Shown here one piece after another: positions 39,160 to 46,027 of a stretch of DNA of 46,027 nt. Both the position numbers and the translations under genes were made by a program. Location: NCBI GenBank assembly GCA_016182525.1, contig JACPGL010000005.1, forward strand, positions 1 to 46,027, written 5' to 3'. Position 1 is the stretch's first letter, and every line of letters begins with the position of its first letter. The stretch is from Candidatus Kerfeldbacteria bacterium. GTDB lineage: Bacteria; Patescibacteriota; Patescibacteriia; JACPL01. The notes below the pieces were generated by a model. The model did no database searches, had not been told where the DNA came from, and was given only the letters and a program-made list of their open reading frames with translations.

Positions 39160-41838
39160 ATGTTTCTTCGGAGGATCGAACTTCAAGGATTCAAATCCTT
39201 TGCGCATAAAACAGCGCTTGATTTTTCAAAGAACGTTGTTGCCATTGTTGGCCCGAACGGTTCAGGAAAGTCGAACATCTCTGATGCGATTCGGTGGTGT
39301 TTAGGCGAGCAGAGTTCGAAGCTGTTGCGCGGCAAGCGCTCGCACGATGTGATCTTTTCGGGCAGTGACGTGAAGACGCGCCTCGGATTTGCCGAGGTGA
39401 GTCTGCTTTTTGATAATCGAAAAAAGATATTCCCGCTTGAGAATCCGGAAGTGGAAATCACGCGCCGGATTCATGGAGATGGAGAATCGGAATTTTTTGT
39501 GAATCGCCGGCCGGTACGATTGCACGAGATGATTCTGCTCTTGGCCAGAGCCCGCGTCGGCCAAAAGAGTTACTCGGTGATCGGGCAGGGGATGATCGAT
39601 CACATGATCACCGCAACGCCGCAAGAGCGGAAAGAATTTTTCGATGAAGCAACCGGCGTGAAAGAATTTCAAATCAAGCGCGATCAAGCGGTGAACAAAC
39701 TTCGCCGGTCTCGAGAAAATTTGACGCAAGGGCAAGCGGTGCTCGCCGAAATTACGCCGCGGCTCCGATCGCTCAAGCGCCAAGTGCACCGCTTAGAACA
39801 GCGCGAAGCGAAAGAAAAAGAATTGCGCGAGGCGCAGCGTCAAGCGTACGGGTCGCTCTGGCGCGAAATCGAGTCCCAAACGCATGTCGAGCGCCGCCAT
39901 CTTGCTTCAGAAGAAGGCACACTGGCTGAGAACGAACGGCAGCTTGCGGATGTGCAAGCGCTCTTAACCCACGCATCCAAAGAAAAGGGAAATGTTCAAG
40001 CATTTCACGAATTGCAGCAGGATGAACGTGCGCTTTTGGATGAAAAGAGCATGCTGCTCCAAAAACAGGCCGTGCTGAAAAGCCGCTTGGAAACCGAACA
40101 CGAGCGTGCAGGAGGGACTGACCTTGTGTGGCTCGGCCGCCGGCGCGACCACGTTGCGAAACGCATCGCCTTCGACCGCGAAGAACTGTTTCGGCTCACC
40201 AAAAAACTCAAGGACGTCGATGCGGACACGCTCGTCAAACGCGGCGAGCAAGATCGGATCGTCAAAACTTTCCGCGAGCTTGAATACAAAATGTTGCGGC
40301 TCAAAGAAAGCGAAGACGGTAACGTGCATGAACATCTTACCAAGCGGATTAAAAAATTGTACGCTGAACAAGAAGCGTTTTTGAAACAACTGATCGCGAC
40401 CACAGACATGCAGTCGTTCAAATCTGTGAAACGGCAAGCCGTGCAGCTCACGAAGGAGTTTGCACTCCTTGTGGATGAACTCGAATCGTCCACGGCCTCT
40501 GTCGCCCGTGTGTCCGAACTCCACGCGGTACAAAAAGAACTCGAATCCTTTTCGCGTTCTCGCGATACCGTTGTGGATGAGCTTTCGGCGCTGCAAGTAG
40601 AACAGCAAACCATGAAAGAAAAATGCGCCCTCATTGAACACGAAATTGTGCAACTTGAAAAGGAGCGGCGCGATCTTGATCACGAGATTGATCACGCCGA
40701 AGCGAAAAATGCCGCACGGAGCCGGCAGGATATTGTGCGTCAGGTGGAAGCTGAACATCGCGTGCTTCAAGAATCCATCGAAGCGTTTGAAACGAAACTC
40801 CGTGCGGTGCGTGACAAACTCTCGGACTTTCAACGCGAAGAAGAAAAAAAGCGAAAGCAGATTTTTGCGTGGCAGCATGAGGCGCAGGAGGTGCAGACGA
40901 ACGTGAACCACGTGCAGTCGCGCGTGAATGATATTCGCGTCGAACTTGCGCGTCTGGAAACGCGCCAAGATGATCTTATCGAAGAACTTCGCCACGAAGT
41001 GCCGACCGAATTTATCGCCGAGATTCATGCCTACACTGGGACGCCCGAGATGAATCATTCCGACCTCATGTCGCGCATTCAAAAACTCAAGCACGATCTT
41101 GAACTCATCGGCGGCATTGATCCGGAGACGATTGCCGAATACGAAGAGACATCACAGCGCCATGAATTTTTGTCCACGCAGACAACGGATCTTGAGTCGG
41201 CGTGTGATTCGCTCGAAAAGATTATTGAAGAACTTGACGCGACGATTCGTGATCAGTTCCGCTCCACCTTCCAAAAGATCAACGAGAATTTTCATACCCA
41301 TTTCCGCATGCTGTTTGAAGGCGGACATGCCAAGCTTTCGCTCATTCAAGAGGTGCCAGCGGATGAAACAGAGGAGCAAACACTTGCGTCTCTTGCGCAT
41401 CCCGATGAAAACCTTGACGAAACGCAGCCGGAGGAACCGCGACCCAAACTCGCAACCTCTCGAAAGAAAAAAGTGATCACCGGAATCGAGATTGAAGCCC
41501 AACCCCCAGGCAAGCGACTCAAAACCCCAACCGCGCTTTCGGGCGGCGAAAAAGCGCTCACCGCTATTGCGCTCGTTTCAGCCATTCTCGGGGCCAATCC
41601 CACGCCGTTTGTCGTGCTTGATGAAGTGGAAGCGGCGCTTGACGAAGCGAACTCGCTCCGCTTTGCCGGTATCCTAGAAAAACTGGCGCGACATACCCAG
41701 TTTATTGTGATCACCCACAACCGCGTCACGATGAATGCCTCGGACATTTTGTATGGCGTGACGATGGGGCTGGATGGCGTTTCTAAGGTGCTCTCGGTCA
41801 AGCTCGAAGAAGTGAGCGACAAGGTGATCGGCAAGTAG
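39160..41838 (+). CDS. smc: SMC-family chromosome segregation ATPase, short form without visible hinge
   Basis: 892 residues, about 300 fewer than typical bacterial SMC. N-terminal head: FKSFAHKT, Walker A GPNGSGKSN (31-39), VIGQGMIDHMI. C-terminal head: IEIEAQPPGKRLKTPTALSGGEKALTAIAL (C-loop LSGGEK 793-798), Walker B VVLDEVEAALDEAN. Long coiled coils (about 170-700) fill the middle, but no globular hinge with its glycine motif is seen where it should be; the sequence stays Glu/Lys/Gln-rich and heptad-like. An acidic insert (DETEEQTLASLAHPDENLDE) precedes the C-terminal core. It starts 10-20 bases after half of palindrome C (39128-39144). SMC loads at parS through ParB in other bacteria; parS-like sites lie in this window. 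Confidence 0.9.
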   Translation: MFLRRIELQGFKSFAHKTALDFSKNVVAIVGPNGSGKSNISDAIRWCLGEQSSKLLRGKRSHDVIFSGSDVKTRLGFAEVSLLFDNRKKIFPLENPEVEITRRIHGDGESEFFVNRRPVRLHEMILLLARARVGQKSYSVIGQGMIDHMITATPQERKEFFDEATGVKEFQIKRDQAVNKLRRSRENLTQGQAVLAEITPRLRSLKRQVHRLEQREAKEKELREAQRQAYGSLWREIESQTHVERRHLASEEGTLAENERQLADVQALLTHASKEKGNVQAFHELQQDERALLDEKSMLLQKQAVLKSRLETEHERAGGTDLVWLGRRRDHVAKRIAFDREELFRLTKKLKDVDADTLVKRGEQDRIVKTFRELEYKMLRLKESEDGNVHEHLTKRIKKLYAEQEAFLKQLIATTDMQSFKSVKRQAVQLTKEFALLVDELESSTASVARVSELHAVQKELESFSRSRDTVVDELSALQVEQQTMKEKCALIEHEIVQLEKERRDLDHEIDHAEAKNAARSRQDIVRQVEAEHRVLQESIEAFETKLRAVRDKLSDFQREEEKKRKQIFAWQHEAQEVQTNVNHVQSRVNDIRVELARLETRQDDLIEELRHEVPTEFIAEIHAYTGTPEMNHSDLMSRIQKLKHDLELIGGIDPETIAEYEETSQRHEFLSTQTTDLESACDSLEKIIEELDATIRDQFRSTFQKINENFHTHFRMLFEGGHAKLSLIQEVPADETEEQTLASLAHPDENLDETQPEEPRPKLATSRKKKVITGIEIEAQPPGKRLKTPTALSGGEKALTAIALVSAILGANPTPFVVLDEVEAALDEANSLRFAGILEKLARHTQFIVITHNRVTMNASDILYGVTMGLDGVSKVLSVKLEEVSDKVIGK

Positions 41839-41848
41839 CGCGGGCGGA

Positions 41849-41877
41849 TTGACAATTCTCGAGAAATCCCGTAGGAT
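41849..41877 (+). promoter_or_regulatory. Predicted promoter of rpsP
   Basis: TTGACA (41849-41854), a 17-bp spacer, TAGGAT (41872-41877). Confidence 0.55.
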
Positions 41878-41910
41878 GCTAACGGTTCATTCACTATCAT
41901 CCATTCCTCT

Positions 41911-42249
41911 ATGCTCGTTATTCGACTCTCTCGTATTGGCCGGCGGAATCTTGCGCAGTGGCGCATTGTGCTCCAAGAAAAGACACAGTCCCCAAAGGCA
42001 AAAGCGATCGAACTTCTTGGTCACATGAATCCGCATACGGATCCGCGAACAGTTGTCTTGAAAGAGGATCGCGTAAAGTATTGGCTGTCGCAAGGTGCGC
42101 AACCGTCTCCCACGATTCACAACCTTCTTGTGGATCTTGGAATTTTGAAAACCGAAAAAGTGAAAGCATACAAGGTGAAGAAAAAGGCAAAGACGGAAGG
42201 CGAAGAAGTAAAACCAGAGGCGAAAGCTCCCGAAGCAAAAACTGAATAA
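41911..42249 (+). CDS. rpsP: 30S ribosomal protein S16
   Basis: 112 residues. MLVIRLSRIGRRNLAQWRIVL and IELLGHMNPHTDPRTVVLKEDRVKYWLSQGAQPSPTIHNLL match S16 throughout; the Lys/Glu/Ala-rich tail (KKKAKTEGEEVKPEAKAPEA) extends the usual 80-90 residues. First gene of an rpsP-khpA-trmD group. Confidence 0.96.
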   Translation: MLVIRLSRIGRRNLAQWRIVLQEKTQSPKAKAIELLGHMNPHTDPRTVVLKEDRVKYWLSQGAQPSPTIHNLLVDLGILKTEKVKAYKVKKKAKTEGEEVKPEAKAPEAKTE

Positions 42250-42283
42250 AACAAGATAGAAAACAAGATCCGTTCTCGTTCCA

Positions 42284-42331
42284 CCAGAACCGATTTTGTT
42301 TTCTTGACACGTCAATCGGTTCTGGTATACT
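42284..42331 (+). promoter_or_regulatory. khpA promoter within an inverted repeat
   Basis: TTGACA (42304-42309), a 16-bp spacer, TATACT (42326-42331). The inverted arms CCAGAACCGATT (42284-42295) and AATCGGTTCTGG (42314-42325) enclose the -35 box and fill the spacer. As RNA the arms could also end rpsP transcription. Half of palindrome C (AGATCCGTTCTCGTT, 42267-42280) precedes them. Confidence 0.6.
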
Positions 42332-42403
42332 CATTTGTATCACCCTCTCCGTTGTGCAGTCGACAACGAAAGGAGTGACTAGAAGAACATTGACATTCTG
42401 AAC

Positions 42404-42751
42404 ATGGAAAAGGATCAAGAATTTGTTGAATACGTTGTCAAATGTCTTGTCGACAACCCAAGCGCGGTTTCAGCCGAGCGGACGGTCGATGAGATGGGCG
42501 TGCTCATCACGCTCAAGGTCGATCCAAAGGATCTCGGCCAAGTGATTGGCCGCAGCGGTCAGACAGCGAAGAGTCTCCGGACGCTTTTGCGCGTTGTCGG
42601 AGCAAAGAATCAAGCGCGTGTGAATCTCAAGATCTATGAACCGGAAGGTTCGCGTCCTCCGCGAGGCCCACGAGCGGCAATGCCCGCGGCACCGGCAATG
42701 CCGGCGGCCATGGATACCGACGCAACAGGACTTGAAGATCTCAAGCTCTAA
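42404..42751 (+). CDS. khpA: KH-domain RNA-binding protein KhpA
   Basis: 115 residues. The single KH domain has the GxxG loop GRSGQTAKSLRTLLR (49 onward) and starts FVEYVVKCLVDNPSAV, as in KhpA/YlqC, which usually lies between rpsP and rimM and binds RNA with KhpB. The tail is rich in Pro/Ala/Met and not conserved. AAGGAG (42370-42375) is too far from the ATG to act as its Shine-Dalgarno. A strong terminator follows. Confidence 0.92.
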   Translation: MEKDQEFVEYVVKCLVDNPSAVSAERTVDEMGVLITLKVDPKDLGQVIGRSGQTAKSLRTLLRVVGAKNQARVNLKIYEPEGSRPPRGPRAAMPAAPAMPAAMDTDATGLEDLKL

Positions 42752-42765
42752 CGATCGTTCATCAG

Positions 42766-42798
42766 CTCCCCCCGTTTTTCGGGGGGAGTTTTGTTTTT
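42766..42798 (+). terminator. Intrinsic terminator of khpA
   Basis: CTCCCCCC (42766-42773), loop GTTTTTC, GGGGGGAG (42781-42788), then TTTTGTTTTT. Confidence 0.95.
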
Positions 42799-42878
42799 AG
42801 GGAGAGTATGGTTTAATAGAGGGAGACTCTCCGAGGGGCGGAGAGCGTTCATTTCATCAGAACCCGTGGAGGTTCGTC

Positions 42879-43214
42879 ATGCAGGCAAGTGTGCAGAACA
42901 GAAGTGATTCACTCTGGCACCGTGATCCTCTACTTGGAGGATCTGTCGTGACGGCCATGTGTTCGCTCGCGACATTCTTCGGCGCTCTCACCTGGGGGAC
43001 ATTCATAACCCCGGGACTTCGCGCCCAAGGAATAATGATAGGAACTATCTTCGCTATCATCGTTCTTCGGATGTGGGTCGCGTACTACGAAAGAGCCAAG
43101 GTGTGCTCTACAGAGGAAGGGGGGCGGGCGGGTGAGTTGCTTTTCAACTTCCTTATGACTGGTGGGGGGCTCGTCCTTGCCGTGGTGTTGGTGGGGTTCG
43201 GCAGTCAGGGATGA
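42879..43214 (+). CDS. Small polytopic membrane protein
   Basis: 111 residues with three hydrophobic helices (about 19-44, 50-70 and 85-108). The start is supported by GTGGAGG about six bases upstream, again stronger than for core genes. No family recognised. It lies where rimM is usually found, in a GC-richer stretch together with the next gene; their likely relation and separate Shine-Dalgarno sites suggest an inserted pair. Confidence 0.65.
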   Translation: MQASVQNRSDSLWHRDPLLGGSVVTAMCSLATFFGALTWGTFITPGLRAQGIMIGTIFAIIVLRMWVAYYERAKVCSTEEGGRAGELLFNFLMTGGGLVLAVVLVGFGSQG

Positions 43215-43274
43215 GGGATACCAACGTGGTGAACCGTCGGCATAGGCAACCTATTGCCTAGAGAGGAGAATCTC

Positions 43275-43588
43275 ATGAGCAACCTCGTGAGCAGAGTTTG
43301 CCGCTCGGCTCGAGTCCGTGGAGTCGGGCAATCCGCCCTGGGATCGCCGTCGGACTTCTCATGGCGCTCCCCGTAGTTTTCGGAAACCTTGGTCTTGGAG
43401 GCGGGAGTCAGCTGTCGTGGCGTATCGTGTTATTGAGCTTCTGCACGGTTGTCTGCATTTCCGAGTACAGGAGAAGCGAAGCGCTCAAGGAGATGTACTG
43501 GCCGCACATCCGCCAAGGGACGGCCGCGATGTTCACCACATACGCGGTGGTTTCCATCGTGGCGATTGCCCTCATCGCTCGCTCCTAG
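43275..43588 (+). pseudogene. Small membrane protein gene with apparent early frameshift
   Basis: ATG 43275 has a good Shine-Dalgarno (GAGGAGA), but that frame stops at about 43376 after unlikely sequence. Another frame carries the convincing protein (SSPWSRAIRPGIAVGLLMALPVVFG onward, three membrane helices) up to the stop at 43588 and has no start before a TTG at 43298 or ATG at 43361. Either one base was lost or gained near 43290-43330, or translation begins internally at 43361 (76 residues). Layout resembles the preceding 111-residue protein. Confidence 0.5.
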
Positions 43589-43657
43589 GCGAGCGAGCCG
43601 CGGGTTCGGGCCGGCAGGCGTGTCACCACGACGCGCCGCCGGCCACCCATCCTTCTA

Positions 43658-43686
43658 TTGAAAAGATTCCCACAAAGCGGTATGCT
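43658..43686 (+). promoter_or_regulatory. Predicted promoter of trmD
   Basis: TTGAAA (43658-43663), a 17-bp spacer, TATGCT (43681-43686). Confidence 0.5.
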
Positions 43687-43712
43687 CTGGGTTGATCCAT
43701 AATACTTTCGTC

Positions 43713-44381
43713 ATGACCTTCGATATCCTCACCCTCTTTCCTGAATCGTTTGGCTCGTACTTTGGTGCGAGTATTGTGAAGCGCGCGATTCAGGCAAAAA
43801 AGATTCATATGCGGTTTCACAATTTCCGTGATCTGGCGACGGATAAACATCATACGGTTGACGATGCTCCGTATGGCGGAGGCGCGGGCATGGTGTTAAA
43901 AGTGGAACCAATCTATCGCGCTCTCAAGAAAATTCGTCGAAAGAAACATTCACGCGTCATTTTACTTACGCCGAAAGGAAAAATCTTGAACCAACCGATG
44001 GCGCGTGCGTTTGCGAGATGCGATCAGCTCATCCTCATCTGCGGCCGGTATGAAGGATTCGATGAGCGCGTCCGTGCGTTTGTCGATGAAGAGGTCTCGA
44101 TTGGCAACTACGTGCTGACCGGCGGGGAGCTGGCAGCGATGGTGATCGTGGACGCGGTGGCTCGGCTCATCCCCGGGGTGCTTGGCGATGACGCCTCGTC
44201 CGAGGATGAGTCGTTCCGCGCCGGTGCAGACGATCTTGAATACCCGCACTATACCCGACCAGAGACGTTCACTCCCCGCGGCGGAAAAGCTATGTCCGTC
44301 CCGCCCATCTTGCTTTCCGGTGACCACGCCAAAATCCACGCATGGCGCGAATCCCAGCGAAAAAAACAGGATCCGATCTAA
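43713..44381 (+). CDS. trmD: tRNA (guanine-37-N1)-methyltransferase
   Basis: 222 residues from ATG 43713 (MTFDILTLFPESF); an upstream TTG at 43692 is less likely. The SPOUT trefoil-knot motifs are clear: VDDAPYGGGAGMVLK, ILICGRYEGFDERV, VSIGNYVLTGGELAAMVIVDAVARLIPGVLG, and YPHYTRPETF. It methylates G37 of tRNAs to keep the reading frame. rimM and rplS, common neighbours, are absent; two small membrane genes separate it from khpA. Confidence 0.96.
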   Translation: MTFDILTLFPESFGSYFGASIVKRAIQAKKIHMRFHNFRDLATDKHHTVDDAPYGGGAGMVLKVEPIYRALKKIRRKKHSRVILLTPKGKILNQPMARAFARCDQLILICGRYEGFDERVRAFVDEEVSIGNYVLTGGELAAMVIVDAVARLIPGVLGDDASSEDESFRAGADDLEYPHYTRPETFTPRGGKAMSVPPILLSGDHAKIHAWRESQRKKQDPI

Positions 44382-44430
44382 AAGGGCTCAAAAAGGTCGG
44401 ATCCAAAAGGGTCGTTTTAGATCCGATCTT
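44369..44430 (+). terminator. Overlapping alternative hairpins after trmD
   Basis: Three related segments: GGATCCGATC (44369-44378, in the last codons), GGTCGGATCC (44395-44404) and GATCCGATCTT (44420-44430). The middle one can pair with either neighbour, so two exclusive hairpins are possible. No U-tract follows the second. Confidence 0.5.
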
Positions 44431-44468
44431 GTGGATAGGCTGTGGAGATTTTACTGGCTCCGCTCGTC

Positions 44469-44497
44469 TTGACAAGAGCACAAAGGTTCGCTATAAT
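44469..44497 (+). promoter_or_regulatory. Consensus rRNA promoter
   Basis: TTGACA (44469-44474), a 17-bp spacer, TATAAT (44492-44497), both perfect. Inverted arms AAGAGCACA (44474-44482) and TGTGCTCTT (44501-44509) flank the -10 box and cover the start site. A CTATCCACA DnaA-like box on the minus strand lies at about 44429-44437. Confidence 0.85.
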
Positions 44498-44896
44498 CCC
44501 TGTGCTCTTTTAAGATTCTTCATTTGAAGATCGCACACATTCGTTTTTCGCCAATCTAGAGCCACGACGCACGTCGTGAAGAGAAAACAGCGAAATCAGA
44601 TCCCTCTCGCCTACACATTTCTTGTCTGAATTCGAGAGAGGCATCTCAATGGTTTCCTGTTTTTTCTTCGCCCGGAACACAGGAGTGCGAAACGAAAAAA
44701 GCGAAGAGGTTCATTGACAATCAAATTGTGGTAAGAGGAATCGTTGTATTCCTTTGAGTTCGCTCGGTCGCTCATCAGGGTGACCGAGCAACGGAATGAT
44801 ACACCGTCCCAGAAAATGTATCACAATGGTTGTGTATGATCGGTTCAATCGAACCGACTGCATGATCGGTGTTTGTCTGTAACAAACAGCAAACAT
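44498..44896 (+). other. 16S rRNA leader with boxA-like sequence
   Basis: No gene. TGCTCTTTTAAGA at 44503-44515 resembles boxA (TGCTCTTTAACA), the binding site for NusB-S10. Further inverted segments (for example CTCTCGCC...CGAGAGAG around 44604-44641; GCTCGGTC/GACCGAGC at 44762-44789) probably shape the precursor and its processing. Confidence 0.6.
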
Positions 44897-46027
44897 TCTT
44901 ACGAGAGTTTGATCCTAGCTCAGGATGAACGCTGGCGGCGTGTTTTAGGCATGCAAGTCGAGTGGTGCCGCAAGGTAACCACGGCAAACGGGTGAGTAAC
45001 ACGTGGACAACGTACCCCGAAGTGGAGCATAACCAGTCGAAAGATTGGATAATACTCCATGTGCTCGTTGAATTTTGTTCAACGCGCAAAGATTTATCGC
45101 TTCGGGAGCGGTCTGCGCCCCATCAGCTTGTTGGTAAGGTAACGGCTTACCAAGGCTCCGACGGGTACCGGGTGTGAGAGCACGACCCGGCTCACTGGGA
45201 CTGAGACACTGCCCAGACTCCTACGGGAGGCTGCAGTTAAGAATCTTCGGCAATGCGCGAAAGCGTGACCGAGCGACGCCGCGTGAAGGAAGAAGCCCTT
45301 CGGGGTGTAAACTTCTTTTCTCAGGGAAGAACTTTTGACTGTACCTGAGGAATAAGGGGCTGCTAACTCTGTGAACCTTTCAGTAGGTTGGTGCAGAGCT
45401 TCTCGAGTAATCGAGAATAGGAAAACTCAGCTTATATGCTGGAACATCGAACTTCGTCCGCTGAAGTCTTCTCTAAATATGGGAGGCGCGGAGTTCGACA
45501 ATCAGCAGGGAAGATTGATTCAACACTCTACCAAAGAAGATTATTCATATATAGATATATGAAAGCAATTTTGATTTGACGCGGCTGGGTATCGAAATGG
45601 TCCAAGATACTGCAAACGTGAACTTGTGGCCTTGGGTAGCCATTCGATATATCAGCGCAAATACCAGTGTAGTGAATAGATCCTGTTCACGCAGGGTAGT
45701 CTATACACTAGACTGGCGCGTCATCTTCTTTGGAAAAGCGTTGGGTCAATCCCCTCAGAGACTGATCCCTTTAAGGGTGAGATCGAAAGTGTCACGCAAG
45801 TGAAATTATACTTTTGATCAGACGCTGAGCTCCCGATTTTTTTCGGGATGATGATATAGTCCAAGGACTTCATGGAGAATGGAGTGGCCAGCAGCAGCGG
45901 TAATACAGAGGCCCCGAGCGTTATCCGGATTTATTGGGCGTAAAGAGTTCTAAGGCGGAACAGGAAGTCAACACGCAAATCTTGAGGCTCAACCTTAAGC
46001 TCCGTGTTGAAACTCCTGTTCTTGAGG
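44897..46027 (+). rRNA. rrs: 16S ribosomal RNA, 5' part, interrupted by an intron
   Basis: Begins near 44897. AGAGTTTGATCCTAGCTCAG at 44904-44923 differs from the universal 27F site at one base (A for G). Conserved segments follow: CACTGGGACTGAGACACTGC, ACTCCTACGGGAGGCTGCAG, TCGGCAATGCGCGAAAGCGTGACCGAGCGACGCCGCGTG (in parts), TGTAAACTTCTTTTCT, then CTAACTCTGT. The exon resumes at 45887 with GCCAGCAGCAGCGGTAATAC and GGATTTATTGGGCGTAAAG, and is cut by the window end. The 530-loop reads GCAGCAGCGG instead of GCAGCCGCGG. The intron occupies 45373-45886. Confidence 0.97.
45373..45886 (+). ncRNA. Group I self-splicing intron in 16S rRNA
   Basis: 514 nt inserted in the 530-loop region (about E. coli position 516). 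The 5' exon ends CTCTGT and pairs fully with the guide GCAGAG (45393-45398), leaving the required U-G pair at the splice site (P1); AACC/GGTT extend P1. The adjacent TGGT (45389-45392) pairs with the 3' exon start GCCA (P10). The intron ends in G (45886). Conserved core elements: a Q-like GACAATCAGCAGGGAAG (about 45497), an R-like CTCAGAGACTGATCC (45755-45769) and an S-like GATATAGTCC (45853-45862), giving P7 GACT/AGTC. Ligated exons restore CTCTGTGCCAGCAGC. No homing endonuclease ORF is inside. Confidence 0.88.

Noticed and set aside
45371-45803. Two short open frames inside the 16S intron
   Set aside because: They overlap P1 and core RNA elements and lack LAGLIDADG, HNH or GIY-YIG motifs.

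Overview
The window reads as the replication-origin region of a Patescibacteria (Candidate Phyla Radiation) chromosome; the class cannot be fixed from here. Evidence: a 16S gene carrying a group I intron and deviating at the 27F and 515F primer sites; short intergenic gaps; a compact core gene set; most core genes without a recognisable Shine-Dalgarno; long surface proteins of the beta-helix, Ig-like and FG-GAP types. TGA acts as a normal stop (gyrA, abiE genes), so the glycine-recoding lineages are unlikely.

Layout. 1-3155: dnaA, a putative oriC, dnaN, with an 87-bp palindromic element before dnaA and after dnaN. 3319-8262: a 1647-residue anchored beta-helix surface protein on the minus strand. 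8402-11187: a small membrane protein, four tRNAs (Arg-CCU, Ala-CGC, Val-CAC, Ala-GGC), a MazG-like enzyme, two perfect parS-like 16-mers and an MscS-like membrane protein. 11259-12617: an AbiE-type toxin-antitoxin operon. 12689-13813: GC-rich foreign-looking genes, one of them broken.

13870-29040: a minus-strand surface/polysaccharide region: two GT4 glycosyltransferases, two methyltransferases, a chain-length-type protein, an O-antigen-ligase-like gene split by a frameshift, and two anchored or secreted surface proteins. Three very GC-rich genes for exported proteins (23117-27117) sit inside it, separated by palindromic repeats.

29053-44381: plus-strand core genes: trxA, a trxB-like gene, an aminotransferase, glutamate dehydrogenase, a metallo-beta-lactamase-fold protein, gyrA, rpmF, nusB, rnc, a short SMC without a visible hinge, rpsP, khpA, two small membrane genes and trmD. 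44469-46027: a consensus rRNA promoter, a boxA-like leader, and a 16S gene running off the window, interrupted by a 514-nt group I intron whose P1 and P10 can be traced by base pairing.

The most striking theme is at least five families of dispersed palindromes, repeatedly found inside other palindromes: in the centre of a parS-like site, in the loop of the gyrA terminator hairpin, inside each other, and in frame inside a methyltransferase gene. No transposase is present in the window.
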